From positions 248,001-312,000 of the forward strand of contig NZ_FNGY01000008.1 in the NCBI RefSeq assembly GCF_900103665.1: a stretch of 64,000 nt of DNA, read 5' to 3'. Shown one piece after another: positions 35,874 to 44,325 of this stretch (position 1 is the stretch's first letter; each line of letters starts with the position of its first letter). Source of the DNA: Pedobacter steynii (lineage in GTDB: Bacteria; Bacteroidota; Bacteroidia; Sphingobacteriales; Sphingobacteriaceae). Position numbers and translations under genes: made by a program. A model generated the notes under the pieces. That model was given only the letters and a program-made list of their open reading frames with translations. It was not told the DNA's origin and did no database searches.

Positions 35874-36695
35874 TTATACGCCGCTATAGGCATTAAATCC
35901 ACCATCAACTAATATTGTTTCTCCGTTCACAAAGGCCGAAGCATCGCTAAGCAAATAAATCAGTGTTCCATTGAGCTCTTCCGGATTCCCCAGTCTGCCG
36001 AAAGGCGTATGGTTTACGAAACGTTGTGCCCGATCTGTATAAGAACCGTCTGTATTCGTTAACAAAGAGCGGTTTTGCTCCGTTAAAAAGACGCCAGGTG
36101 CCAGCGCATTCACCCTGACACGGTCGCCGTAACGCTGCGCCAGTTCTACCGCCATCCATTTGGTATACCCTTCTATTGCTGTTTTCCCCATAGTATAGCC
36201 CAGTACTCTTGTCAATGGCCTTTGTGCAGCCAGTGAAGAAATATTTACGATAGAACCTTTACCTTTTTCGGCGATGACTCTTCCAAAAACATGAGTTGGA
36301 AGTACCGTTCCGAAAAGATTGAGCTCTACCGCTTTTTGGGTATCTGCAATATTGATATCAAATATATTCTGATCCGGGGCAATTGTTGCGCCCGGAATAT
36401 TTCCTCCGGCTGCATTCACAAGGCCATCAATGGTCCCCCAGGCGTTTAAAATTTGTGTTCTTGCTGCAATCAGGGCCTCTTCATTCAGCACATCGGTGAT
36501 TACTGCGATGGCTTCACCCCCATTTAAGGTGATGGCTTTCACCCTTTCATTTGCTTTTTCTTCATTTCTGCCCAAAATGGCCACTTTAGCTCCTGCAGCA
36601 GCGACTGCCAGTGCAAATGACTCTCCCAGTACACCGGTAGCTCCGGTGATTACAATCACCTTATTTTCTAATGAAAACAGATCTTTGCCATTCAT
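35874..36695 (-). CDS. uxuB: SDR-type D-mannonate oxidoreductase (fructuronate reductase)
   Basis: A 273-residue short-chain dehydrogenase: TGATGVLGE is the NAD(P)-binding loop, NISSLA carries the catalytic Ser and YTMGKTA the YxxxK pair, and the end AFVNGETILVDGGFNAYSGV is typical of the family. E. coli UxuB belongs to another family; in Bacteroidota an SDR beside uxuA takes this place, interconverting D-fructuronate and D-mannonate. Assignment rests on the operon with uxuA and on this family precedent. A LacI-like operator lies 84-99 bp upstream. Confidence 0.88.
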   Translation of the reverse strand: MNGKDLFSLENKVIVITGATGVLGESFALAVAAAGAKVAILGRNEEKANERVKAITLNGGEAIAVITDVLNEEALIAARTQILNAWGTIDGLVNAAGGNIPGATIAPDQNIFDINIADTQKAVELNLFGTVLPTHVFGRVIAEKGKGSIVNISSLAAQRPLTRVLGYTMGKTAIEGYTKWMAVELAQRYGDRVRVNALAPGVFLTEQNRSLLTNTDGSYTDRAQRFVNHTPFGRLGNPEELNGTLIYLLSDASAFVNGETILVDGGFNAYSGV

Positions 36696-36778
36696 AATTT
36701 AAGTTTATATAGGTTAAATACTTCATTCAATGTTAATGAAATTTAGCCTCGTATAACCACGATTCTCTTTAAATATTT

Positions 36779-36794
36779 ACGATAACGTTTGCGT
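36779..36794 (-). promoter_or_regulatory. LacI-type operator upstream of uxuBA
   Basis: Read on the minus strand ACGCAAACGTTATCGT, an imperfect palindrome (6 of 8 paired positions). It shares CGCAA[AT]CGTTA with sites before uxaC and the DUF4350 gene and is 84 bp from the uxuB ATG. It also partly resembles GCAAACGTTTGC of the GH109/NahK locus. Confidence 0.6.
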
Positions 36795-36804
36795 TTTCCT
36801 TATC

Positions 36805-37075
36805 TGCTGAGCTCAAAATTACCTGCTTCCAGTCCCTTGTCTGCCAGCATGCGGAGAGAAAGCTGATGATAAAAGAATGTTTTTCATTTTCATACTGATA
36901 GCTCGCCACCAGGGAGACTGAGATCGAGTAAGATACAATCGTAACTGTAAAGATTGGTCTTTTACATTGCGGCATGATAGTCGCAGGCTATTTCACAGAT
37001 ATTTCCTTCCGCACTAAAATAAGCAAGGATACTTTCCCGAAGTGACTGCTCATCTTCAACTAATAGTAATTTCAT
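36805..37075 (-). pseudogene. decayed response-regulator receiver domain
   Basis: An ATG at 37075 opens MKLLLVEDEQSLRESILAYF, a typical OmpR-type receiver start. After codon 37 a TAA interrupts the frame where a charged residue is usual, and the same frame then resumes with YSYDCILLDLSLPGGELS, the phospho-acceptor strand (LLD-x-LPGG). Further frameshifts follow; fragments such as SFIISFLSA and MLADKGLEAG-x-FELS correspond to later receiver strands in other frames, with the DDYLxKP segment missing. No DNA-binding domain or kinase remains. A clear relic rather than a gene. Confidence 0.8.
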
Positions 37076-37675
37076 CGGACAAAGGTTTCTGTAGGTGTTT
37101 CAATTTAACAATTATTATTGATGACTTCATATGTATACCCCAGATAATCTACCGCAATAACATTAAACCGGCTCTCAAATTTCTGTCGTAAAGTAAGCCG
37201 GGTAAAGAAAGAAGATATGACCATAATGAGCATTAAAAGCAGGCCGGTATAGCTTAAGAAACAATGGAGCCAGGACTTGATAAAGTACTGTGGCAGAAGA
37301 AATAAAATATAGTGTAAGAGAGTGCCAGAAAGGCTGATACACCAAGGTCGTAAAGCAGACCCTGAGCAAATATCCGGAGGATGGAAAGAAAGAAAAAGTC
37401 TGTTTTTTCAATTGCAGCTGTCACCAGTCCGGGACGAATCAGGAACGACTCGGATATAAAGACAGCTACAAATGAAAAAATACACTGTACCTGTTTTTGA
37501 ACAAAAAAGTAACGTTCATAAGACCGTAAATATACCGTCAAATGTACCTTCCTATTCTGAAGAAAAACTGAAGTTAAACAGCTCTTTCTACCTAGCGTAT
37601 AGGTGAAAGACTGGTCGATCATAAGCTTCAAATTAAGAAATGAAAAAGCTGTTGACCGACCAGGTATTTTAAAGT
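37076..37675. other. 600-bp gap with small frames, no recognisable gene
   Basis: A 44-codon plus-strand frame (37472-37606, MKKYTVPVFEQKSNVHKTVN...) and a 39-codon frame just before it (MERKKKSVFSIAAVTSPGRI) look partly coding but match nothing I recognise and overlap in different frames, as expected for a broken gene. The long minus-strand frame at 37254-37631 is Phe/Leu-rich antisense. An inverted repeat CTGGTCGATCA (37611-37621) / TTGACCGACCAG (37652-37663) lies at the right end. Probably decayed DNA continuous with the response-regulator relic. Confidence 0.35.
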
Positions 37676-38014
37676 TTAGGCAATTTTGTTGCGCTGATCT
37701 TCCTTATCATATAAGTCGATCAGTTTACTTTGCAAACGTATTACAGAACTCTCCAACTGACTGATTTTTTCCTTCAGTTGTTCAATAATCTGAATGTGTT
37801 CACTTACCCCTTCTTCCCCAACATCGAGAAACTCTCTTAAACTTAATCCGTGTACTTCAGCGATCTGATTGATGCGGCTAAAGTTTGGATCAGTAATACT
37901 CGTTTCTAATTTTGAGTACGCTGGAATTGAAATGTCCAGCAGATCGGCCATCGCTTTTTGGTTGACCCCTTTTTTTTGTCTTAAAATTCTAAATTTCTCC
38001 CCTAATGTTTTCAT
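37676..38014 (-). CDS. XRE-family transcriptional regulator with C-terminal coiled coil
   Basis: A 112-residue DNA-binding protein. Residues about 6-62 form a Cro/C1-type helix-turn-helix (LGEKFRILRQKKGVNQKAMA ... SIPAYSKLETSITDP), and residues about 72-108 form a heptad-patterned helix (IQIIEQLKEKISQLESSVIR) likely to dimerise. Small XRE proteins of this plan are common in Bacteroidota chromosomes; target genes are unknown. It stands alone, with AT-rich DNA upstream and probable relic DNA downstream. Confidence 0.85.
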   Translation of the reverse strand: MKTLGEKFRILRQKKGVNQKAMADLLDISIPAYSKLETSITDPNFSRINQIAEVHGLSLREFLDVGEEGVSEHIQIIEQLKEKISQLESSVIRLQSKLIDLYDKEDQRNKIA

Positions 38015-38161
38015 AATGAATATTATTATTTGTAATAACCCCTAATTGAAATAAATTTAAGAAATATTAAATATAATATTATCATATTATTACAAAATTT
38101 TGAAATTAATAATCAAAACTGACTTTTTGACCCCAAGTTTTAGGCCTAAAAAGCATAAAAA

Positions 38162-38204
38162 AAGGGCATAAAAACTCACAATTTTTTCTGTGATTTTTGC
38201 CCTT
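38162..38204 (-). terminator. terminator of the small membrane-protein gene
   Basis: Long imperfect stem AAGGGCATAAAAACTCACA / TGTGATTTTTGCCCTT; on the minus strand it is followed by a run of seven T. The gap 38015-38293 otherwise shows no gene. Confidence 0.75.
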
Positions 38205-38293
38205 AATCCAATCATAGGAAACGATTTTTCGCATTTCCCTGATGTCACCACTTTTACCCATAATTACCTGTTTATGAGCAAAATAAATAATGA

Positions 38294-38503
38294 TTATTTT
38301 TTAGTTTGCCTTAATATAAAGGCCCCTAACATGATCGCTACAGCCAATCCCGAAAACCCTGGGAAGAGGATAAATAAATATAAAACTCCGGCGACAAGGA
38401 CTAAAGCGACAATAAATAAAAAACCTTGTAAAAAAGTCTCCATTTTGAACGCTGCGATGAGTGCAAACCCTAAAAAGGCTAAAGCAAGAATGGTTAAAAA
38501 CAT
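38294..38503 (-). CDS. small two-to-three-helix membrane protein
   Basis: A 69-residue, very hydrophobic protein (MFLTILALAFLGFALIAAF, FLQGFLFIVALVLVAGVLYL, GLAVAIMLGAFIL) with a short basic tail RQTKK, probably three inner-membrane helices. The ATG at 38503 is used; a TTG two codons earlier also exists. The plus-strand frame over the same DNA (38190-38534) is Lys/Thr/Pro-rich antisense. Function unknown. A terminator follows, supporting that it is a real transcribed gene. Confidence 0.62.
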   Translation of the reverse strand: MFLTILALAFLGFALIAAFKMETFLQGFLFIVALVLVAGVLYLFILFPGFSGLAVAIMLGAFILRQTKK

Positions 38504-38632
38504 ATACAAAGATGCATTTCCAATGTTAAGTTAACGTTAAGAAATAAGATTTGACTCTTTTTTTTCAAAAAAAATAACAATATAATCCTCAAAAATGACC
38601 GGTCATGAAGCCAGATATTATGGAAAGGTTAT

Positions 38633-38673
38633 AAAAAAAAGACCAGCATGAAAAAACATACTGGTCTTTTTTT
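38633..38673. terminator. bidirectional terminator after the GH109-type gene
   Basis: AAAAAAAAGACCAG and CTGGTCTTTTTTT arms around GCATGAAAAAACATA-like loop, with T-runs on both strands; 18 bp after the stop of the minus-strand gene. Confidence 0.85.
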
Positions 38674-38691
38674 GAAACTAAAGTTCGGCGA

Positions 38692-40044
38692 TTAATAATC
38701 GTCGTTTAGTGCGAAGATTGGTTTTCTCTTCATCCAGCTTCCACTGGTAAAATCAGGGAAGTCGATGGTTTCATTCCCAAGCTCTATAGATTGCTCACTC
38801 AATGGTGTAATCGCGCTCCATGCTGCAGCATCATATACATCCAATGGAGTTGGCTCATTTCGTTTCGCCGCTTCAATAAAAGCGTGGATGACGAAGAAGT
38901 CCATGCCACCGTGGCCTGCGCCTTGTGCATCATTACCGTATTTCTTCCAAAGTGGGTGATCATATTTATCTAACCACTCTTTTGCAGGATCCCAGGCGTG
39001 TGGTTTGCTCACTCCTTCTACATATATACTCTTGTTTACATCCATCCATAATCCTTTTGTTCCCTGAACGCGGAAACCTAATGAATATGGTCTTGGCAAA
39101 TTGGTATCGTGCTGCAAAATAATAGTTTCTCCGTTTGCACAGTCGATCGTAGTGGTCACGATATCTCCTAAACGGAAGTTTACTTTCGCATTTGGATGAC
39201 TTTCTCCACCTTTCTCTACGATATAGTTATGTAGTCCTCTTGATTTGGTTGCAAAAGAGTTCAGCTTTAAAAACTTATTACCTCTGTTGATGTTCACACA
39301 TTGTGCAACCGGACCTATTCCGTGAGTCGGATATAAATCACCGTTACGGTGTACAGAGTGATTGGTTCTCCATTTTGCTTCTGAGAAACCTTTTTCATTA
39401 AATTCTACACCGCCACCATAAGGTTTTATGCCATCGTTGAATTTTACTTCTCTCAGGTCATGCTGGTAACCGCCCTGTAAATGCATGATTTCTCCAAACA
39501 CACCCTGACGTACCATATTTAAGGCAGCCAATACATCTCTTCTGTAACATACGTTTTCCAACATCATTACATGTCCATTGTATTTTTCTGTTGCCTGTAC
39601 CACATCCCAATGGTCCTGCAAGGTAATGCCCAACATCACTTCAGTTGCTACGTATTTAATACCAGCCTCTAAAGATTTGATGATCATTGGTTTGTGTAAT
39701 TCCCATGGTGTAGCAATAACAATTGCTTTCAAACCTTTTGTTTCCAGTAGTTTCTTCCAGGCATTTTCGTCGCCAGTATAGATTTTAGGCATCGGCTTAC
39801 CGCTTTTAGCGATCATCGCTTTAGCCGAATTCAGCATTCTCTCTTCTACATCGCAGATGGCTACCAATTCTACATCATCTCTTTTCAGTAAAAGATCAAG
39901 ATGATTCTGGCCTCTCAATCCAACTCCAATCATGGCAACCTTGATCTTTTCTGCTTTAGTACCTGCAAAAATGGATTGCTCCGGTAAAACAGTCAGGGCT
40001 GCCGCAGTGATGCCACTACTTCTCACAAATTGTCTTCTGTTCAT
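38692..40044 (-). CDS. Gfo/Idh/MocA-fold protein, GH109-type alpha-N-acetylgalactosaminidase
   Basis: A 450-residue exported protein with a Tat-type signal (MNRRQFVRSSGITAAALTVL). The NAD-binding Rossmann domain starts at KIKVAMIGVGLRGQNHLDLL, and HRNGDLYPTHGIGPVAQCVN is the stretch characteristic of GH109 enzymes, which remove alpha-linked GalNAc by an NAD-dependent redox mechanism. Other Gfo/Idh/MocA family sugar enzymes share the fold, so substrate is likely but not certain. A GCAAACGTTTGA operator lies about 130 bp upstream, linking it to the LacI regulator and HexNAc kinase nearby. Confidence 0.85.
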   Translation of the reverse strand: MNRRQFVRSSGITAAALTVLPEQSIFAGTKAEKIKVAMIGVGLRGQNHLDLLLKRDDVELVAICDVEERMLNSAKAMIAKSGKPMPKIYTGDENAWKKLLETKGLKAIVIATPWELHKPMIIKSLEAGIKYVATEVMLGITLQDHWDVVQATEKYNGHVMMLENVCYRRDVLAALNMVRQGVFGEIMHLQGGYQHDLREVKFNDGIKPYGGGVEFNEKGFSEAKWRTNHSVHRNGDLYPTHGIGPVAQCVNINRGNKFLKLNSFATKSRGLHNYIVEKGGESHPNAKVNFRLGDIVTTTIDCANGETIILQHDTNLPRPYSLGFRVQGTKGLWMDVNKSIYVEGVSKPHAWDPAKEWLDKYDHPLWKKYGNDAQGAGHGGMDFFVIHAFIEAAKRNEPTPLDVYDAAAWSAITPLSEQSIELGNETIDFPDFTSGSWMKRKPIFALNDDY

Positions 40045-40174
40045 AATTTATTTAGTTCATTAATATGTTCGGTTCAGATTAAAACCTCTGGTCAGGCATA
40101 ACCAGGATGATTAATCGAATACAATATATATACTATATCAGCAACCCGACAAACTGACGATTAAAAAAAAGCAC

Positions 40175-40186
40175 GCAAACGTTTGA
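40175..40186. promoter_or_regulatory. LacI-type operator, GH109-gene side
   Basis: GCAAACGTTTGA, eleven of twelve positions of a perfect palindrome, 131 bp from the GH109-type start codon. Confidence 0.7.
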
Positions 40187-40381
40187 TATTTCACCTTTCC
40201 TTGAAATTCCTAAATATCCGGGACATTTAATAATTACATTATTGACTATTGTAACAATTGTATGGCTATTTTGACCAAAATACTTGCATAATTTGCAAAA
40301 ACAGCGATATTTTGTTCGGTAAAACCTGTTTTTTATCCGAAAAATATCGCTTGAAATTTAAATCCGGGCTTTTATTTTCAA

Positions 40382-40393
40382 GCAAACGTTTGC
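40382..40393. promoter_or_regulatory. LacI-type operator, regulator side
   Basis: GCAAACGTTTGC, a perfect 12-bp palindrome, 100 bp upstream of the LacI gene; suggests autoregulation. Confidence 0.75.
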
Positions 40394-40492
40394 GCACATT
40401 TTTCTAAACAGCGAAAGATTTAAGACCTCATTGCAATTGTTTTTTTAAAATTATTCAAGGTTATTGAAAGTTTATTCTAATATTTGAATATC

Positions 40493-41512
40493 ATGTCTGA
40501 TAAACCTACCACGATAAAAGAAATAGCCAAAATACTTAAGATTTCGGTTTCCACCGTCTCAAGGGCTTTAAACGACCATTCCAGTATCGGTTTAACAACA
40601 AAGATGAGGGTCAAAAAGCTTGCTACCGAGCTAAATTATGAACCAAATCAGAAGGCGATACAGTTTCTTCAGGGCAAGTCCCATATTATAGGTGTCATTT
40701 TACCGGAATTATCTGAATCTTTTTTTTCCACTGCGATTAGCGGAATTGAGGATGTTGCGTATAAGCGAAATTACACCGTTTTACTTGCGCAGTCGCACGA
40801 CGATGCCGAACGTGAAAAATTGCTGGTCGAAAAAATGAAGACGCAGCGTGTAGATGGCTTATTGGTTTCGGTTTCTAAAACCACCAGTACCTACGAACAT
40901 TTTGAAATGTTCAAAAAGCTGAACATTCCTGTGGTATTTTTTGACAGGATCCCTCCTATCAAGGACATTCACTATGTGGCTTCCAACCTGGAAAACGGAA
41001 CCTATGAAGCAGTTAATTTCTTATTGAAAAAAGGGCACCGGACTATCGGAATGATCAATGGACCTACCACCCTGGTGGCCAGCCATGAACGGAAAGAAGG
41101 CTATATAAAGGCTATGATTTCCAACCGATTAAAATTCGACCCCTCTCTGATCGTTAGCTGCGACCTGTCTGAAAGTGGCACCATCGACGTGATGAATACC
41201 ATGTTAAACCACAGGCGTAAACCCACTGCAATAGTTACCTTTAATGACTACGTGGCTTTATTCGCCATGAGGTATACCCGTTCGCTGGAACTGGAAGGGA
41301 TAGATTTTGTAAGTTATGCCAACCTCCCGATTATTAACTACATGGATTATACGCCAATAGCCTCTGTAGAGCAGTTCCCATATAAACAAGGTAAGAAAGC
41401 AGCAGACATTTTAATAGACCTGATCAACCGCCCAAAAAACGAAACAGGAACGGAACAGGCTTATTTTAACGTAGTTGTAGAATCAGAATTGATAGTTCCA
41501 ACGCCTAAGTAA
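40493..41512 (+). CDS. LacI-family regulator of the GH109/HexNAc-kinase locus
   Basis: A 339-residue repressor with helix-turn-helix TTIKEIAKILKISVSTVSRA near the N-terminus, followed by the hinge and a sugar-binding-protein-like effector domain (HIIGVILPELSESFFSTAIS onward). The ATG at 40493 (MSDKPTTIKEIA) is preferred over a TTG three codons earlier. Perfect or near-perfect GCAAACGTTTGC palindromes lie upstream of this gene, of the divergent GH109-type gene and of the following kinase gene, so this protein most likely binds all three. The inducer is probably an amino sugar or its phosphate. Confidence 0.9.
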   Translation: MSDKPTTIKEIAKILKISVSTVSRALNDHSSIGLTTKMRVKKLATELNYEPNQKAIQFLQGKSHIIGVILPELSESFFSTAISGIEDVAYKRNYTVLLAQSHDDAEREKLLVEKMKTQRVDGLLVSVSKTTSTYEHFEMFKKLNIPVVFFDRIPPIKDIHYVASNLENGTYEAVNFLLKKGHRTIGMINGPTTLVASHERKEGYIKAMISNRLKFDPSLIVSCDLSESGTIDVMNTMLNHRRKPTAIVTFNDYVALFAMRYTRSLELEGIDFVSYANLPIINYMDYTPIASVEQFPYKQGKKAADILIDLINRPKNETGTEQAYFNVVVESELIVPTPK

Positions 41513-41518
41513 TTTTGC

Positions 41519-41530
41519 GCAAACGTTTGC
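41519..41530. promoter_or_regulatory. LacI-type operator upstream of the kinase gene
   Basis: GCAAACGTTTGC, perfect palindrome, 62 bp before the kinase ATG and directly after the LacI stop codon. Confidence 0.75.
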
Positions 41531-41591
41531 TCAATGGTTTAATGACTTAAATAATTACGTTTGAATTCTATAACCAATTCTGATAAGACGC

Positions 41592-42671
41592 ATGTTTGAA
41601 AATATTTTACCATTGTATGGCCTGAATTCTGATGAGACTACTGTTAACCTATTCGGCGATGGCCTGATTAACCATACATGGAAAGTAACTGCAGGCGGGC
41701 AGAGCTACATTCTGCAAAAAGTAAATACCGACGTATTTAAGAACCCTTCAGATATCGATAAGAACCTTTGTTTGTTAAAAGATTTTTTAAGCAAAAAAGA
41801 CCCTGACTATCTGTTTGTATCTCCTGTAAAAGCATTATCAGGTGAATCCTTGTTGAATACACCTTCCGGTTATTTTCGCTTGTCGCCATTTGTAGAAGGG
41901 TCACTTTCTTTAAATGCGCTGACAAAAGAGGACGAGGCCTATGAAGCTGCAAAGCAGTTTGGAAAATTCTCCAGCTTGCTGGCAGATTTTGATGCAGAAA
42001 CACTCAACATTACCATTCCCGATTTCCATAACCTGAGTTTAAGGTATGAGCAGTTTAAAACTGCCTGTGCAAATGCAAACCCGGAAAGAATGGAGAAAGC
42101 AAAGCAATATGTAGATTTCATCAATGCACATCAGGACCTGGTGGCTACTTATCTGAGTATTGTAGACCATAAAGAAGTGCCATTGCGGGTGATCCACCAC
42201 GATACCAAGATCAATAATGTCTTGTTCGACAAAGACTATAAAGGCATTTGTGTGATTGATCTGGATACAGTGATGCCTGGTTATTTCATTAGTGATGTGG
42301 GCGATATGATGCGGACCTATCTATGTGCTGCTACTGAAGAAGAAACCGACCTCAGCAAAATCAGCATCAGGAAGGAATTCTTTAAAGCCGTATATGATGG
42401 TTATATGGAAGAAATGCAAGACGTACTAACGGACACCGAGAAACAATACTTTAGCTATGCCGGCAAGTTCATTATCTACATGCAAGCCATTCGTTTCCTG
42501 GCAGATTACCTGCAGAATGATATCTATTACGGCGCTAAATACGAAGACCATAATTTTAACAGGGCAATCAATCAAATCACCCTGTTAAAAGAATATATTA
42601 AAATTGAGAAGGAGCTTACAGCTCCCCTTTCTTCATCTGCTGAACCGCATAATCAACAGCACGCGCAGTAA
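41592..42671 (+). CDS. N-acetylhexosamine 1-kinase-like phosphotransferase
   Basis: A 359-residue kinase of the aminoglycoside-phosphotransferase fold. Order and wording of motifs resemble Bifidobacterium NahK: GDGLINHTWKV, YILQKVNTDVF, PLRVIHHDTKINNVL (catalytic Asp region), VIDLDTVMPGYFISDVGDMM (metal-binding Asp), and IRFLADYLQNDIYYGAKY. NahK phosphorylates GlcNAc or GalNAc at C1. Next to a GH109-type enzyme that would release GalNAc, a role in GalNAc salvage is attractive. The last 18 or so codons (after EYIKIEKEL) run through the antisense of the neighbouring GMC gene and look like a tail gained by loss of an earlier stop. Confidence 0.85.
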   Translation: MFENILPLYGLNSDETTVNLFGDGLINHTWKVTAGGQSYILQKVNTDVFKNPSDIDKNLCLLKDFLSKKDPDYLFVSPVKALSGESLLNTPSGYFRLSPFVEGSLSLNALTKEDEAYEAAKQFGKFSSLLADFDAETLNITIPDFHNLSLRYEQFKTACANANPERMEKAKQYVDFINAHQDLVATYLSIVDHKEVPLRVIHHDTKINNVLFDKDYKGICVIDLDTVMPGYFISDVGDMMRTYLCAATEEETDLSKISIRKEFFKAVYDGYMEEMQDVLTDTEKQYFSYAGKFIIYMQAIRFLADYLQNDIYYGAKYEDHNFNRAINQITLLKEYIKIEKELTAPLSSSAEPHNQQHAQ

Positions 42672-44313
42672 GCGCCATATACGTTAATGATGGGTTTTGT
42701 GTGGAGGTAGAAGTCATACAAGCCCCATCAGTAACAAATACATTTTTACAGTCGTGCAACTGGTTCCATTTGTTCAATACTGATGTTTTAGGATCATGCC
42801 CCATCCTTGCACCGCCCATCTCATGGATGTCCAGACCAGGAGCCTGTCCGCCATCATTTGGCTTGATGTTCTTAAAACCCGCCTCGGTAAACATTTCTGT
42901 CATCTGCTCCAGGTAGTCTTTTTTCATCTTTGCATCGTTGTCATCGTAATCTACAGAAATACGCAGCAGCGGAATTCCCCATTGATCCTTTTGATCTTTA
43001 TCCAGCTTCACGTAATTGCTCTTCTTAGGAATGGTCTCCCCCATCATGTGTGAGCCCACCTGCCAAGGACCCAGGTGCTTATTGAGCAATTGGGATTTTA
43101 AATCGGTGCCCATGCCTGAGGTATCCCTTTCTGGTGATCTGTAAGCAGAAAAACCTGCTGCATAACCCCGTTTGAAATCCGTTTCCTGTTTCAACAGGTT
43201 CCTGAAGCGTGGGATATAACCACCATCAGAAGGATTTCTGCCGTCGGTTGTAAATTCCTTTAAACCTTCGTATTCCGCACTGATCCTCGCGCTATAGTTA
43301 TGAAAAGCAACATATTTACCCAATACCCCACTGTCATTTCCCAGGCCATTTGGAAAGCGGGAAGAAGTAGAATTTAAGAGGATCAGATTGGTATTAATAG
43401 CAGCTGCATTTACAAAAATAACCTTTGCAAAATATTCAGTCACCTCTTTTGTATTGGTATCCACCACCCTTACACCGGAAGCCTTACCCAGCTTTTCATC
43501 ATAGATCACAGATTCCACTACGGAGAAAGGTTTTAAGGTCAGGTTTCCCGTTTTTGCGGCCCAGGGTAACGTAGAAGCATTGCTGCTGAAATAGCCACCA
43601 AAAGGACAGCCACGCTGACATAAATTCCTGTTCTGGCATTTCCCCCTGCCCTGGTCAAAATGCACCTGCCTGGGCTGCGATAAGTGTGCACAGCGTGAGC
43701 TGATTACATGTCGCCCTGTATATTTTTCTTTCAGTGTTTTCTTAAAATAATCTTCTACTGCATTCAATGGGAAAGCAGGTAAAAAATCACCGTCCGGCAA
43801 TTCTGCCAGGCCGTCTTTATTACCGGAAATTCCGGCAAACTGCTCTACATAACTATACCAGGAATCCAGGTCTTTGTGCCTGATAGGCCAGTCGACCGCG
43901 AAATCATCTCTCAAAGGGCCTTCAAAATCAAAGTCGCTCCAGCGTTGTGTCTGCCGGGCCCATAGTAAAGATTTTCCACCCACCTGGTAACCACGGATCC
44001 AGTCGAAGGGCTTCTCCTGAACATAAGGATGTTCTTTGTCTTTCACAAAAAAGTGCATGGCATCTTCCCGGAAAGCATAACACTTGCTCACGACAGGATT
44101 TTCTTTGCGTATGGCGAGTGTCAACTCCCCACGGTGTTCAAATTCGTATGGATATTTATTTGTTGTCGGATAATCGATCAGGTGTTTTACGTCCCTTCCC
44201 CGTTCCAACACCAATGTTTTTAATCCTTTTTCTGTAAATTCTTTGGCGGCCCATCCACCACTAATGCCGGAGCCAATGACGATGGCATCATAAGTATGTT
44301 GTTTCTTTGACAT
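42616..44313 (-). CDS. GMC-family oxidoreductase (sugar dehydrogenase large subunit)
   Basis: A 565-residue flavoenzyme: the FAD-binding loop is YDAIVIGSGISGGWAAKEF, KSLLWARQTQRWS follows as in the family, and the C-terminal STQNPSLTYMALTARAVDYA contains the conserved Asn of the active site. A CQRGCPFGGYFSSNASTLP segment is typical of Bacteroidota GMC proteins paired with gluconate-2-dehydrogenase subunit 3. It probably oxidises a sugar or sugar acid in the periplasm; the substrate is not known, and secretion likely depends on the small subunit. The 3' end overlaps the kinase gene by 56 bp. The small-subunit gene lies 12 bp upstream. Confidence 0.9.
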   Translation of the reverse strand: MSKKQHTYDAIVIGSGISGGWAAKEFTEKGLKTLVLERGRDVKHLIDYPTTNKYPYEFEHRGELTLAIRKENPVVSKCYAFREDAMHFFVKDKEHPYVQEKPFDWIRGYQVGGKSLLWARQTQRWSDFDFEGPLRDDFAVDWPIRHKDLDSWYSYVEQFAGISGNKDGLAELPDGDFLPAFPLNAVEDYFKKTLKEKYTGRHVISSRCAHLSQPRQVHFDQGRGKCQNRNLCQRGCPFGGYFSSNASTLPWAAKTGNLTLKPFSVVESVIYDEKLGKASGVRVVDTNTKEVTEYFAKVIFVNAAAINTNLILLNSTSSRFPNGLGNDSGVLGKYVAFHNYSARISAEYEGLKEFTTDGRNPSDGGYIPRFRNLLKQETDFKRGYAAGFSAYRSPERDTSGMGTDLKSQLLNKHLGPWQVGSHMMGETIPKKSNYVKLDKDQKDQWGIPLLRISVDYDDNDAKMKKDYLEQMTEMFTEAGFKNIKPNDGGQAPGLDIHEMGGARMGHDPKTSVLNKWNQLHDCKNVFVTDGACMTSTSTQNPSLTYMALTARAVDYAVQQMKKGEL

Positions 44314-44325
44314 GTTCTCTTTTGA

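Larger units (their letters stand above)
40045..40492. other. 448-bp divergent promoter region with two LacI operators
   Basis: AT-rich, non-coding. It holds the operators at 40175-40186 and 40382-40393, one toward each divergent gene. No other feature is supported. Confidence 0.6.

Noticed and set aside
36769..36975. 68-codon minus-strand frame
   Set aside because: It is a shifted frame over the decayed receiver domain, not a separate gene.
37472..37606. 44-codon plus-strand frame MKKYTVPVFEQKSNVHKTVN...
   Set aside because: Looks partly coding but overlaps another coding-like frame and cannot be tied to a family; listed only in the gap note.
37254..37631. 125-codon minus-strand frame rich in Phe and Leu
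   Set aside because: Composition is that of antisense AT-rich DNA; no family, no start signal, overlaps broken plus-strand frames.
38190..38534. 114-codon plus-strand frame
   Set aside because: Antisense of the small hydrophobic membrane protein and crosses its terminator; Lys/Thr/Pro-rich composition is an artefact.
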